Both the position numbers and the translations under genes were made by a program. Shown in pieces: positions 28,387 through 36,908 of a stretch of DNA of 64,000 bases. How positions within the stretch are numbered: the stretch's first letter is position 1; each line of letters begins with the position of its first letter. Below the pieces are notes generated by a model, which saw only the letters and a program-made list of their open reading frames with translations, did not search any database and was not told the origin of the DNA. Origin of the DNA: Uruburuella testudinis (GTDB lineage Bacteria > Pseudomonadota > Gammaproteobacteria > Burkholderiales > Neisseriaceae); contig NZ_CP091508.1 of NCBI RefSeq assembly GCF_022870865.1, positions 1,860,001 through 1,924,000 of the forward strand, given 5' to 3'.

Positions 28387-29910
28387 ATGACCGTCATCCG
28401 ACAAGAAGACTTCATCCAAAGCATCGCCGATGCCTTCCAATTCATCAGCTACTACCACCCCGTCGACTACATTCAGGCGCTCACCCGCGCGTGGGAAAAA
28501 GAACAAAATCCCGCCGCTAAAGACGCCATGGCCCAAATCCTCGTCAACAGCCGCATGTGTGCCGAAGGCCACCGCCCCATCTGCCAAGACACCGGCATCG
28601 CCACCGTGTTTCTCAAAGTGGGCATGAATGTGCAGTGGAATGCGCAAATGAGCGTGCAAGAGATGGTCAACGAAGGCGTGCGCCGCGCCTACACCCATCC
28701 CGACAACACCTTGCGCGCTTCGGTATTGGCCGACCCCGCCGGCAAACGCATCAACACCAAAGACAACACCCCCGCCGTGGTGCACATGGAAATCGTGGCC
28801 GGCGACAAAGTCGAAGTCACTTGCGCAGCCAAAGGCGGCGGCTCGGAAAACAAATCCAAGCTGGCCATGCTCAACCCTTCCGATTCCATTGTCGACTGGG
28901 TATTGAAAACCATCCCCACCATGGGCGCCGGTTGGTGTCCGCCCGGCATTTTGGGCATCGGCATCGGCGGCACGCCTGAAAAAGCCATGCTGCTGGCGAA
29001 AGAATCGCTGATGAGCCATGTCGACATTCAAGAGCTGCAAGACAAAGCAGCATCGGGCGCCGAGCTTTCCGCCGTAGAAGCCCTGCGCTTGGAGCTGTAT
29101 GAAAAAGTAAACGCACTGGGCATCGGCGCTCAAGGTTTGGGCGGCCTGACCACCGTGTTGGATGTCAAAATCCTCGACTACCCCACCCACGCAGCCGGCA
29201 AACCGGTGGCGATGATTCCCAACTGCGCCGCCACCCGCCACGTAGAATTCGAATTAGACGGTTCCGGCCCCGTCGAACTCACCCCGCCCTCGCTCGACGA
29301 CTGGCCTGATATCACCTACAGCCCGGATAACGGCATCCGCGTCAATGTCGACGAAATCAGCAAAGCCGACGTGGCGCAATGGAAAACCGGCGACGTGTTG
29401 CTGCTCAACGGCAAAATCTACACCGGCCGCGATGCCGCGCACAAACGCATGGTCGATATGCTCAATAAAGGCGAAAAACTGCCGGTCGACTTTACCGACA
29501 AAATCATCTATTACGTCGGCCCCGTCGACCCCGTGCGCGACGAAGTAGTCGGCCCCGCCGGCCCCACCACCGCCACCCGCATGGACAAATTCACCCGCCA
29601 AATGCTCGAACAAACCGGCCTCTTGGGCATGATCGGCAAATCGGAACGCGGTGCCGAAGCCTGCAAAGCGATTGCCGACAACAACGCCGTGTATCTGATG
29701 GCAGTCGGCGGCTCGGCTTATCTGGTGGCCAAAGCGATTAAAGAAGCCAAAGTCGTGGCCTTCCCCGAATTGGGCATGGAAGCGATTTATGAATTTGAAG
29801 TGAAAGATATGCCGGTTACCGTGGCGGTCGACAGCAGCGGCACATCCGTGCATGCGATTGCGCCGAAACAATGGCAGGCTAAAATCGGCATTATTCCGGT
29901 GGAAGCGTAA
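28387..29910 (+). CDS. fumA: Class I (Fe-S) fumarate hydratase, copy 2
   Basis: Same 507-residue protein as at 20751, with the same Cys66, Cys184 and Cys280 cluster ligands and the same AAGGAA ribosome binding site. The few base changes are synonymous (e.g. TTT/TTC near codon 19, GTG/GTC near codon 142, ACG/ACC near codon 480), pointing to a recent duplication or continuing gene conversion. This copy has a different, AT-rich upstream region and so may be under different control than copy 1. Confidence 0.93.
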   Translation: MTVIRQEDFIQSIADAFQFISYYHPVDYIQALTRAWEKEQNPAAKDAMAQILVNSRMCAEGHRPICQDTGIATVFLKVGMNVQWNAQMSVQEMVNEGVRRAYTHPDNTLRASVLADPAGKRINTKDNTPAVVHMEIVAGDKVEVTCAAKGGGSENKSKLAMLNPSDSIVDWVLKTIPTMGAGWCPPGILGIGIGGTPEKAMLLAKESLMSHVDIQELQDKAASGAELSAVEALRLELYEKVNALGIGAQGLGGLTTVLDVKILDYPTHAAGKPVAMIPNCAATRHVEFELDGSGPVELTPPSLDDWPDITYSPDNGIRVNVDEISKADVAQWKTGDVLLLNGKIYTGRDAAHKRMVDMLNKGEKLPVDFTDKIIYYVGPVDPVRDEVVGPAGPTTATRMDKFTRQMLEQTGLLGMIGKSERGAEACKAIADNNAVYLMAVGGSAYLVAKAIKEAKVVAFPELGMEAIYEFEVKDMPVTVAVDSSGTSVHAIAPKQWQAKIGIIPVEA

Positions 29911-29928
29911 GCTTGAGCTGACTTTAGC

Positions 29929-30017
29929 TATAGAAACGGCAATTGAATCACTCCATTTTTTAAATCAATCCAATTGTTTAAAAAGAGAAATTTTTAGAAT
30001 TAAATTGTCGAATCTAT
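29929..30017. repeat. Family D element, copy 3
   Basis: 89 bp, differing from copy 2 by a few bases. DUS inverted pairs follow at 30030-30069, 30185-30224 and 30294-30326. The rest of 29911-30429 has no gene. Confidence 0.7.
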
Positions 30018-30293
30018 TAAGATAAACCGAGGCCGTCTGAAAGCCATAAAATCAGGTTTCAGACGGCCTTGTCTTGATAAAATTGCTGCCAACGGTTAGC
30101 AACGCCAACCTAGCATAAGCTCCGCCCGCGCACTTTTTGCTTGAATGGGCATTAACTCGAATTAGCATTAATTCAGATAAGCCGAGGCCGTCTGAAAACC
30201 ATAAAATCAGGTTTCAGACGGCCTTGTGATAACCGGAAGAATAACCGATTCACGTGGAGAACCGATAACAAAAAATCTGATTATTCAATATCA

Positions 30294-30326
30294 GGCCGTC
30301 TGAAAGACCATGCTTTCAGACGGCCT
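30294..30326 (+). terminator. Last DUS-pair hairpin after fumarase 2
   Basis: AGGCCGTCTGAAAG pair closing the direct repeat, about 100 bases before the next gene. Confidence 0.55.
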
Positions 30327-30429
30327 GATACAACGGTTTCACAGCCTTGCACTTTAACTTAACTTTTCAAACCGCCCGATGAAACTGTGTTAAATTTATC
30401 GGCGTATTGATTCATTTGAAAGCAACCGC

Positions 30430-31146
30430 ATGTTGAAAAAAACCTTGCTGTTGGCTGCTTTAGCCGCCACTGCCGCCTTTCCTGTTGCGGCTGAGCCGTT
30501 GAATTACAACATTGTCCAGTTTGCCGAAAGCGCCAATGCAGAGGTGCCGCGCGACACCATGATTATCCGCCTGACCGTTAACGAAGAAGGCCGCGACCGT
30601 GCTGTAGTCAACCGCGCTTTTGTACGCAAATACAATACCCTTACCCAGCGTATCGAGGCCAACCGCGCCTTTAAAAGCGAACTGCTCGGCCGCAACGCCT
30701 ACCCGCGCTACGAATATAAAAACGGCAAGCGCACCCAAATCGGCTGGCAGGAAACCGCACAAATCAAAGTGGAAAGCAAAGATTTCACCGCATTAAACCG
30801 CCTGATTGCCGAAGCGCAAAACGAAGCCAACCTTCAAAACACCTCGTTTAGCGTGTCCAAACAAAAACGCGAAGAAGTGATTGATGAAGTGAGCAAAGCC
30901 GCGCTGGCACGCTTTCAATCCCGCGCTGAAACGTTAGCGCGCACATTGGGCTTTCGCGGCTACAAAATCGTGAGTTTGGATCTCGGCCAAATCGGCAATC
31001 AGGAAGTGATGTCTGCATATGCCGACGCAGCCGCGCCGATGGCCTTACGCGCCATGAAAGCCGGCAGTGCCGGCGAAATCGCCGAAACGCCCAACCCGGG
31101 CACCGAACAAATCAGCATTACCGTTAACGGCACGATTCAGCTGTAA
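30430..31146 (+). CDS. SIMPL-domain (DUF541) periplasmic protein
   Basis: A 238-residue exported protein. Signal peptide 1-21 (AAFPVAA), then a SIMPL/DUF541 domain: SANAEVPRDTMIIRLTVNEEG, the TAQIKVESKDFTALNRLIAEA stretch, and ARAETLA-like helix SRAETLARTLGFRG. The family (E. coli YggE, Brucella BP26) includes ring-forming periplasmic proteins of unclear role, often linked to stress. Single gene with a degenerate DUS hairpin after it (31174-31228). Confidence 0.85.
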   Translation: MLKKTLLLAALAATAAFPVAAEPLNYNIVQFAESANAEVPRDTMIIRLTVNEEGRDRAVVNRAFVRKYNTLTQRIEANRAFKSELLGRNAYPRYEYKNGKRTQIGWQETAQIKVESKDFTALNRLIAEAQNEANLQNTSFSVSKQKREEVIDEVSKAALARFQSRAETLARTLGFRGYKIVSLDLGQIGNQEVMSAYADAAAPMALRAMKAGSAGEIAETPNPGTEQISITVNGTIQL

Positions 31147-31173
31147 GCTTTTAGAAAAACGCCGATATCCTGA

Positions 31174-31228
31174 AGGCCGTCTGAACAATTGGCAGATTTG
31201 TCGCATCAAACCATCCAGACGGCCTTTT
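31174..31228 (+). terminator. Degenerate DUS-pair terminator after the SIMPL gene
   Basis: AAGGCCGTCTGAAC faces ATCCAGACGGCCTTTT with a longer loop; a T-run follows. Confidence 0.55.
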
Positions 31229-31297
31229 ATGCGGTTTTTATAAATGATATGTTACTTAACCCTGTCTTAATATCCTGCCAAACATACGGAGCGCCAC

Positions 31298-32104
31298 ATG
31301 AATAAAACCCGTTTCCTACGCCTGAGCACCTTTATTGCCACCGCCGCCGCGCTTTCGGGCTGCACCTCGGTAGCCGATATGGTGGGCTATGACAGCGCCA
31401 CCCTCAACGCCAGCGCCGCCAAAAGCTACACTCAAGTGGTACAGCAGGCGCAAAGCAAGCAGATTCTCGACACCACCTCGCAAACCTCGCGCCGCATCCA
31501 CACCGTATTCAACCGCCTCAAGCCTTATGCCAACCAGGCCAACAAAACCGGCGTGCCGTTCAACTGGCAGATGAGCGTGATTAAATCCAACGAGCTCAAC
31601 GCATGGGCCATGCCCGGCGGCAAAATGGCGATGTATACCGGCATGGTTGACCGCCTGAAACTGAGCAATGACGAAATCGCCGCCGTGGTCGGCCATGAAA
31701 TGACTCACGCCCTGCTTGAACACAGCAAACGCGCTGTCGGCCAGCAAGTGCTCACCGGCCTGGCTGCCAATATCGGCGGCGCGGTGCTGCAATCCACCAC
31801 CGGCATCAGCAGCAACGCCGCCGGGCTTTCCACCGAATTGCTGAGCCAATACGGCGTCAACATGCCTTTCTCGCGCAGCCAGGAAAGCGAAGCCGATGCC
31901 GGCGGTGTGCGCCTGATGGCAGAAGCGGGCTACAATCCGCAGGCGGCGATTACGGTGTGGGAAAAAATGAACAACGTGCGCGACAACAACAACACGCTCA
32001 ATGCCATCACCTCATCCCACCCCACCAACAACGCGCGTATCAACGCCATTCGCAGAATGCTGCCTGAAGTGATGCCGATTTACGAACGTAATAAACGCCG
32101 CTGA
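31298..32104 (+). CDS. M48-family metallopeptidase lipoprotein
   Basis: A 268-residue lipoprotein (lipobox LSGC, Cys22) with a zinc protease domain. The metal site is VVGHEMTHALLEHS (HExxH) and the third ligand region is SRSQESEADAGGVRLMAEAG. It resembles E. coli LoiP/YggG, an outer-membrane-associated protease. It follows the SIMPL (YggE-like) gene in the same direction 150 bases later. Full length for the type. Confidence 0.9.
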   Translation: MNKTRFLRLSTFIATAAALSGCTSVADMVGYDSATLNASAAKSYTQVVQQAQSKQILDTTSQTSRRIHTVFNRLKPYANQANKTGVPFNWQMSVIKSNELNAWAMPGGKMAMYTGMVDRLKLSNDEIAAVVGHEMTHALLEHSKRAVGQQVLTGLAANIGGAVLQSTTGISSNAAGLSTELLSQYGVNMPFSRSQESEADAGGVRLMAEAGYNPQAAITVWEKMNNVRDNNNTLNAITSSHPTNNARINAIRRMLPEVMPIYERNKRR

Positions 32105-32168
32105 ATGAAATTGCGCCCAATATACGGCAGCAATTGATTGAATGCACCACGCATAACGGTGCTTTTAC

Positions 32169-32332
32169 TAGGGTGTCCTGACAATTCAGAATTACTTAGA
32201 TTTTTTGTGATAAAAGTACAGATGCAAGGCAAAAAACGCAGCAAGATTGGACATCTTGCGAGGCTTTTTAACGCAGCAGATGTGCTTTTAGCACAAAAAA
32301 GATGATGATATATGAATTGTCAGGACACCCTA
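32169..32332. repeat. Family C element (164 bp), copy 2
   Basis: Ends TAGGGTGTCCTGACAATTCA and ATTGTCAGGACACCCTA, subfamily I arms. The 5' TA and 3' TA would be the target duplication. Confidence 0.85.
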
Positions 32333-32351
32333 AAGCTTCAGGCCGTCTGAA

Positions 32352-32387
32352 AACAGGCAAGCGGATCACTCCGGCTTGCCTGTTTTA
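32352..32387. terminator. Bidirectional terminator
   Basis: AAACAGGCAAGC and GCTTGCCTGTTT arms with T-runs in both directions, between the convergent M48 and M23 genes. Confidence 0.8.
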
Positions 32388-32422
32388 ATATTGTTTTTGA
32401 CCGTTCGGATGGCAAACAAGCC

Positions 32423-32941
32423 CTACTGCCTGATTAAAGGATAAGGATTCACCGCCCCTTCACGGGTGTAAACACCATAATGCAAGTGCGGCGGCGTGCC
32501 CTTGGCGTTACCGCTGTCGCCCACATAGCCGATAACCGTGCCCGCTTCAATCCAGTCGTTTTCCTTGATTTCGGCAAAGCTTTCCAAATGCGCATAATAA
32601 TGCCACACCCCGCCAGGGCCGGTAATGCCGACAATATTGCCGCCCAGATTGTTGCGGCCGACACGGTTGACCACGCCTTTGGTGGTGCTCAAAATCGGTG
32701 TGCCGCGTCGGGCAAAAATATCCACGCCCTCATGCCTGCGCCCGTTGTTGCGCGCGGCACCCCAGGTATCGCTGAAACGTTGGCCGGGCAGCGGATTGGG
32801 CAGACTTTGCCATGCAGGTGCCGGCTCCTGCAACAGTTTGGCACGCCACCAATAAGGCGCCCAATAAGGCTGCAAACCGATAACCAACGTTACGGCCACC
32901 AGCAGCCAAAGCAAATGTTTGAGCAATTTTTTGGGATTCAT
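32423..32941 (-). CDS. M23-family metallopeptidase
   Basis: A 172-residue membrane-anchored peptidase. One N-terminal hydrophobic helix (about 7-24), then a LytM domain with all zinc and catalytic residues: [10 protein letters not shown] (HxxxD), HYYAHLESF and [10 protein letters not shown] (HxH). It should cut peptidoglycan cross-bridges, unlike the EnvC-like protein at 5268, which lacks these residues. ATG at 32941 is preferred over a TTG 15 bases earlier; ribosome binding site weak. Convergent with the M48 gene. Confidence 0.88.
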   Translation of the reverse strand: MNPKKLLKHLLWLLVAVTLVIGLQPYWAPYWWRAKLLQEPAPAWQSLPNPLPGQRFSDTWGAARNNGRRHEGVDIFARRGTPILSTTKGVVNRVGRNNLGGNIVGITGPGGVWHYYAHLESFAEIKENDWIEAGTVIGYVGDSGNAKGTPPHLHYGVYTREGAVNPYPLIRQ

Positions 32942-33069
32942 TTCACAGATACTCAAAAGCAGGCGCCGGCAAACGGCTCATCACGGCTTGCGGCGGATTA
33001 TCATGGTTATCCAATATGGCTGTTACATTCTATCAGCATCATTCAATATTCACTACCGGCAGCACGCCC

Positions 33070-33233
33070 TAGGGTGTCCGGACAATTTGTTTATGAGGGG
33101 ATTTTTGTTCCTGAAAATGCAGATGCCAGGCAAAAAACGCAGCAAAATTGAACATCTTGCGAGGCTTTTTAACGCAGCAGATGCGTTTTCAGGGGCAAAA
33201 TACACCCGTAAATCGAATTGTCGGGACACCCTA
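33070..33233. repeat. Family C element (164 bp), copy 3
   Basis: Ends TAGGGTGTCCGGACAATTTG and AATTGTCGGGACACCCTA, flanked by C/G so that CTAG sits at both edges. Subfamily II arms (GGGATTTTTGTTCCTGAAAA). The following CTAGGGTGTGCTGATA is a further scrap. Confidence 0.85.
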
Positions 33234-33361
33234 GGGTGTGCTGATATACCGGGCAACAAAGCAGTGCGCACAATGATGATGCCGCCAAACAGCCATAGCG
33301 GGTTGGCACCAACCTTATCAATGCAGTTATCAATGCAGCTAAAACCGCTTCAAACCACCGC

Positions 33362-33405
33362 TTTCAGACGGCCTCAACCAATAAGGTTTGACAGGCCGTC
33401 TGAAA
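33362..33405. other. Facing DUS pair before bioF
   Basis: TTTCAGACGGCCTC and GACAGGCCGTCTGAAAG lie 40 bases upstream of bioF. The order is reversed relative to the terminator type. Confidence 0.5.
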
Positions 33406-33445
33406 GCATACACACTTGCCCGTTTGATTGTTTGCCCGTTTTTTT

Positions 33446-34603
33446 ATGAACTGGAACCAGCATTTTCAAGCCGCTCTGGCGCAACAGCACAACCGGCAGG
33501 CCTACCGCAGCCGCCGGGTGCGCCGTGCCGGCATACGGCCGCCTTTTCTGGAAAGCGGCGGAGTTTACTATGTGAATTTTGCAGGCAACGATTATCTCGG
33601 CCTCAGCCATCATGAAAACATCATTGCCGCCTGGCAGCAGGCATTGGCGCAATATGGCTGCGGCAGCGGCGGTTCGCCTCTGGTCAGCGGCCACACCGAT
33701 GCCCACGAAGCATTAGAAAACCAATTGGCCGATTGGCTGGGCTATGACCGCGCCCTGCTGTTTGCCAGCGGATTTGCTGCCAACCAAGCCCTGCTGCTCG
33801 GCCTGCTCGACAAACACAGCGTGCTGCTGGCCGACAAATACTGCCACGCATCCATGCAGGAAGCCGCAACGCTGAGCCCCGCCGTTTTCCGGCGTTTTCC
33901 GCACCAAAACCATCAGATGCTGGCCGGCCGGCTGGCCGAATACAGCGGCCGCCGCATCATCGTGGCAAGCGAGGGCGTATTCAGCATGGACGGCGATTGC
34001 GCCGACCTGCCCCGTCTGGCAGCACTTTGCCGCCCCCACCAAGCCCTGCTGCTGATTGACGATGCACACGGCATCGGCGTATTGGGCGATGAAGGCAAAG
34101 GCAGCGCCGCGGCAGCCGGCGTGCAGCCTGATGTGCTGATCATTACTTTCGGCAAGGCGCTCGGCAGCATGGGCGCTGCCGTATTGTGCAACCGCATCAC
34201 CGCCGAATACCTCACCCAAACCGCCCGCCATCTGATTTACAGCACCGCCATTCCACCGGCGCAGGCCGCCGCACTTACCGCCGCATTCACATACATACGT
34301 ACGGCCGATGATTTGCGCAGCCGGCTGCAACACAATATCGCACTGTTTCAGACGGCCTTACATCATTACAACCTCGCCGAGCGGCTGCTGCCTTCACACA
34401 CACCCATCCAACCCTTTATCTGCGGCAGCAATGAAACCGCGCTTGCCCTGGCGGCCAAACTGCGCAAGCAAGGGCTGTATGTGCCGGCCATTCGCCCGCC
34501 CACCGTGCCGGCCGGACAGGCGCGGCTGCGCATCACCCTCAGCGCCGCACACGAAGAAAGCCACATCATGCGCCTGGCAGAAAGCCTGTATCATGCCATC
34601 TGA
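33446..34603 (+). CDS. bioF: 8-amino-7-oxononanoate synthase BioF
   Basis: PLP enzyme of biotin synthesis, condensing pimeloyl-ACP with alanine. 385 residues, full length. YVNFAGNDYLGLSHH, GCGSGGSPLVSGHTDAHEALE, the cofactor-binding LLIDDAHGIGVLG and the Schiff-base lysine in ITFGKALGSMGA are all present. ATG at 33446 gives MNWNQHFQAAL, the usual BioF start. The stop overlaps the bioC start by 11 bases, so the two are translationally coupled. Confidence 0.93.
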   Translation: MNWNQHFQAALAQQHNRQAYRSRRVRRAGIRPPFLESGGVYYVNFAGNDYLGLSHHENIIAAWQQALAQYGCGSGGSPLVSGHTDAHEALENQLADWLGYDRALLFASGFAANQALLLGLLDKHSVLLADKYCHASMQEAATLSPAVFRRFPHQNHQMLAGRLAEYSGRRIIVASEGVFSMDGDCADLPRLAALCRPHQALLLIDDAHGIGVLGDEGKGSAAAAGVQPDVLIITFGKALGSMGAAVLCNRITAEYLTQTARHLIYSTAIPPAQAAALTAAFTYIRTADDLRSRLQHNIALFQTALHHYNLAERLLPSHTPIQPFICGSNETALALAAKLRKQGLYVPAIRPPTVPAGQARLRITLSAAHEESHIMRLAESLYHAI

Positions 34604-35369
34604 AAACGCCAAACACCACATCGCCCGCGCCTTCAGCCAAGCCGCAGCCGGTTATGACCAAGCCGCGGCTTTGCAGCGCCAAAGCGGCATGCGTCTGCTT
34701 GAGCTGCTGGATGCCCCGGCACACATGCCCGGACAAACCGTGCTCGATATTGGTGCCGGCAGCGGCCATTTCAGCCGCATCATGCAAATGCAGGGCGCTC
34801 AAGTATGGGCGCTGGATCTGGCGGAAGGCATGTTGCGCCACATCAGCGCACACCGCCATGCCCACGCCTGCCTGCTGGGCGATGCCGAAGCCTTGCCGCT
34901 GGCAGCCGGCAGCATCGGGCTGTGTTTCAGCAATCTGGCTGTGCAATGGTGCGGCAACCTGCCCCGCGCCGCCGCCGAAATGCACCGCGTTACCCGCCCC
35001 GGCGGCTGTGCGGCAGTGGCCACCATCAGCGCAGACAGCCTGTGGCAATTGCGCCATGCCTGGCAAGCGGCCGACGATGCACCGCACGTTAACCGCTTTT
35101 TGAGCGAAGCCGATATCCGCGCCGCTTTTTCCTGCTTTACATCGGTGCATGTTCACACCGAAACCCTCACCCAAACCTTCGACAGCCTGCGCGGGCTGCT
35201 GCACAGCCTGAAAAGCACCGGCGCCAACCATGTGCTCGGCCGCAACCAACGCGGGCTGACCGGCAAACACCGCTGGCAGCGCTTTTGCACCGCTTATGAA
35301 AATTTGCGCACACCCGAAGGCAAACTGCCGCTGGACTACCGCATCACCTACCTCATCGCCCACACCTAA
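34593..35369 (+). CDS. bioC: Malonyl-ACP O-methyltransferase BioC
   Basis: SAM-dependent methyltransferase, 258 residues, that methylates malonyl-ACP to begin pimelate synthesis. Motif I is TVLDIGAGSGHFSRI (about 48-62); LCFSNLAVQWCGNL is the BioC-specific stretch; the C-terminus ends LDYRITYLIAHT. The start ATG lies inside the last codons of bioF. In several Neisseria, bioG (pimeloyl-ACP methyl ester esterase) sits beside bioC; it is absent here. Confidence 0.9.
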   Translation: MPSENAKHHIARAFSQAAAGYDQAAALQRQSGMRLLELLDAPAHMPGQTVLDIGAGSGHFSRIMQMQGAQVWALDLAEGMLRHISAHRHAHACLLGDAEALPLAAGSIGLCFSNLAVQWCGNLPRAAAEMHRVTRPGGCAAVATISADSLWQLRHAWQAADDAPHVNRFLSEADIRAAFSCFTSVHVHTETLTQTFDSLRGLLHSLKSTGANHVLGRNQRGLTGKHRWQRFCTAYENLRTPEGKLPLDYRITYLIAHT

Positions 35370-35592
35370 ACCGAAAGCCGCCCCGCCGCATTGGCGGCAG
35401 CCCTTACACTCGGCGCCGATTGGCTCAGCACTTCGGTACCCTCTCGAAACCGGCTCTCTTCAAGCTCAGGCAAACAAGCAAGTTAAACGACGATAACACG
35501 TAAAATCAGGCATACATACCACAACTTCCCGTAAAAACACCCCCAAAACCTTGCAAATCCCCGTGTTTGCCCCTACTCTGACAACCTACCAA

Positions 35593-35606
35593 GTGTGATT
35601 TCACAC
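35593..35606 (+). promoter_or_regulatory. Palindrome in the leader of the 95-residue protein gene
   Basis: GTGTGATTTCACAC, perfect arms with a 2-base centre, 19 bases before the start codon. Half-sites look like CRP halves but the spacing is too short for CRP. A repressor site or a small hairpin. Confidence 0.4.
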
Positions 35607-35624
35607 GCCATAAAGGAAAACCCG

Positions 35625-35912
35625 ATGAAAAAAACCAAAATCTTTGCCTTGCTTGCCGGCGCCGCCGCACTGGCCTTCGGCGTTAACGCCTACGCAGCCA
35701 AAGACATCAAAGTAGCCGCCAACAACACTGCCTACACACAAGACGACGTGCAAAAACTGGCCGCCACCGCAGTGAGCATGGGCGTGAAAGAGCCGGTCAA
35801 CTTAAACCTTGCCGGCGGCAGCCTGACCGTATCCGGCAGCAGCGCAACCAAATGTGTATTTAAAGTGGGCAGCGGCAGCAAACCGCAAATTCAGGGCGTA
35901 AACTGCAAATAA
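35625..35912 (+). CDS. Small secreted protein, function unknown
   Basis: A 95-residue exported protein: signal peptide 1-24 (LALLAGAAALAFGVNAYA-type), then about 71 residues. Two cysteines (in TKCVFKVG and the C-terminal VNCK) could form a disulfide. The middle VNLNLAGGSLTVSGSS looks beta-rich. AAGGA lies eight bases before ATG. I do not recognise the family. Own DUS terminator, so a single-gene unit. Confidence 0.72.
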   Translation: MKKTKIFALLAGAAALAFGVNAYAAKDIKVAANNTAYTQDDVQKLAATAVSMGVKEPVNLNLAGGSLTVSGSSATKCVFKVGSGSKPQIQGVNCK

Positions 35913-35930
35913 GCGCCCATCGCCTGATTG

Positions 35931-35960
35931 AGGCCGTCTGAACCATTGTTCAGACGGCCT
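35931..35960 (+). terminator. DUS-pair terminator after the small secreted protein
   Basis: AGGCCGTCTGAAC pair with a five-base loop, 18 bases past the stop. Confidence 0.7.
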
Positions 35961-36197
35961 CAATCCTTATCTGCCTCGCGACAAGCTTTTAACCAGCCCA
36001 GCCGCCTAGGGTGTCCTGACCATTCGATTGATTACACGACACAGCGGCAGCCGCCAAACAGTTGTGCCTCCACCACAAACTCAGGCACAATAAACCTCTA
36101 TCACGCAGCAATGCTGATACGCACAGCCATCCCGCCCGCTTCAGACTCAATAAACGCAGGCCGTCTGAACGAAACGCCCGCCCGAAAGGAAACCCAC

Positions 36198-36767
36198 ATG
36201 ACCCAACGCGTGTTTATTGTACACGGATACGAAGGCAGCCCCAACGGCAACTGGTTCGACTGGCTTTCCGCCAAAGTGCGCGAACACGGCGCCGAAGCCA
36301 GCGCCCTGCACATGCCCGACCCCGGTCATCCTTCCGCACCGGCCTGGCAGCACAAACTCGACCAGCACATCGGCGCGCCCGCCGGCAACACTTTCTTGGT
36401 CGGCCACAGTTTGGGCTGCATCACCCTGCTGCACTTCCTCAGCCGCCACCGCCCCGAAAAAATCGGCGGGCTGGTGCTGGCGGCAGGCTTTGCCGCAACG
36501 CTGCCGCCGCTGCCCGTATTAGATGATTACATCCGAGCTTCGGCACCGGATTTTGAAGCACTCATCAACATTGATATGCCGGTGCATTGTTTGATTTCCG
36601 ACAACGACACCCATGTGCCGCCGCCCCTTTCCGAGCAGATGGCCGCGAAACTCGGCAGCCCGGTCAGCTGGATTGCCAATGGCGGCCATTTGATGGCAAG
36701 CGACGGTTTCACCGCTTTGCCACCGGTGTGGGAAGCGCTGATGCCGATGCTGGCCGTCAGCCGATAA
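36198..36767 (+). CDS. RBBP9/YdeN-family alpha/beta hydrolase
   Basis: A 189-residue serine hydrolase-type protein. The nucleophile is in LVGHSLGCITLLHF, an Asp follows in LISDNDTHVP and the His in ANGGHLMASDG, completing the triad. The N-terminus MTQRVFIVHGYEGSPNGNWF is typical of the RBBP9/YdeN group. AAAGGA lies seven bases upstream of ATG. The physiological ester is unknown. It lies 0.8 kb beyond bioFC; whether it replaces the missing BioG/BioH esterase is speculation. A family C end fragment (AGGGTGTCCTGACCATTCGA) lies at 36008. Confidence 0.85.
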   Translation: MTQRVFIVHGYEGSPNGNWFDWLSAKVREHGAEASALHMPDPGHPSAPAWQHKLDQHIGAPAGNTFLVGHSLGCITLLHFLSRHRPEKIGGLVLAAGFAATLPPLPVLDDYIRASAPDFEALINIDMPVHCLISDNDTHVPPPLSEQMAAKLGSPVSWIANGGHLMASDGFTALPPVWEALMPMLAVSR

Positions 36768-36867
36768 GAGATTTGCCGGTGGCCGTTTGATGAATCAGTA
36801 TGCCTTTGATGATTGGTTTTATGATTCAAGAAACCTTTTTCAGACGGCCTTTTCTTTACAAAGTTAA

Positions 36868-36882
36868 TGATATATTATAACA
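36868..36882 (+). promoter_or_regulatory. Candidate Zur box
   Basis: TGATATATTATAACA matches the reported neisserial Zur consensus TGTTATDNHATAACA at all but one fixed position; the flanks (AA...TTT) also fit the longer enterobacterial form. It lies 27 bases before the DUF4198 gene. Confidence 0.65.
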
Positions 36883-36908
36883 TTTGATTTTCTTGTAAAG
36901 GAGCCAAA

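Larger units (their letters stand above)
28349..30325 (+). repeat. Large direct repeat, right copy (carries fumarase 2)
   Basis: Same order as the left copy: DUS, fumarase, family D element, DUS hairpins. Direct orientation, so recombination between copies would delete or amplify the intervening cluster of about 5.6 kb. Confidence 0.88.

Noticed and set aside
36008..36035. Full family C element near 36.0 kb
   Set aside because: Only the left 25 bases or so (AGGGTGTCCTGACCATTCGA) are present; the rest is unrelated.
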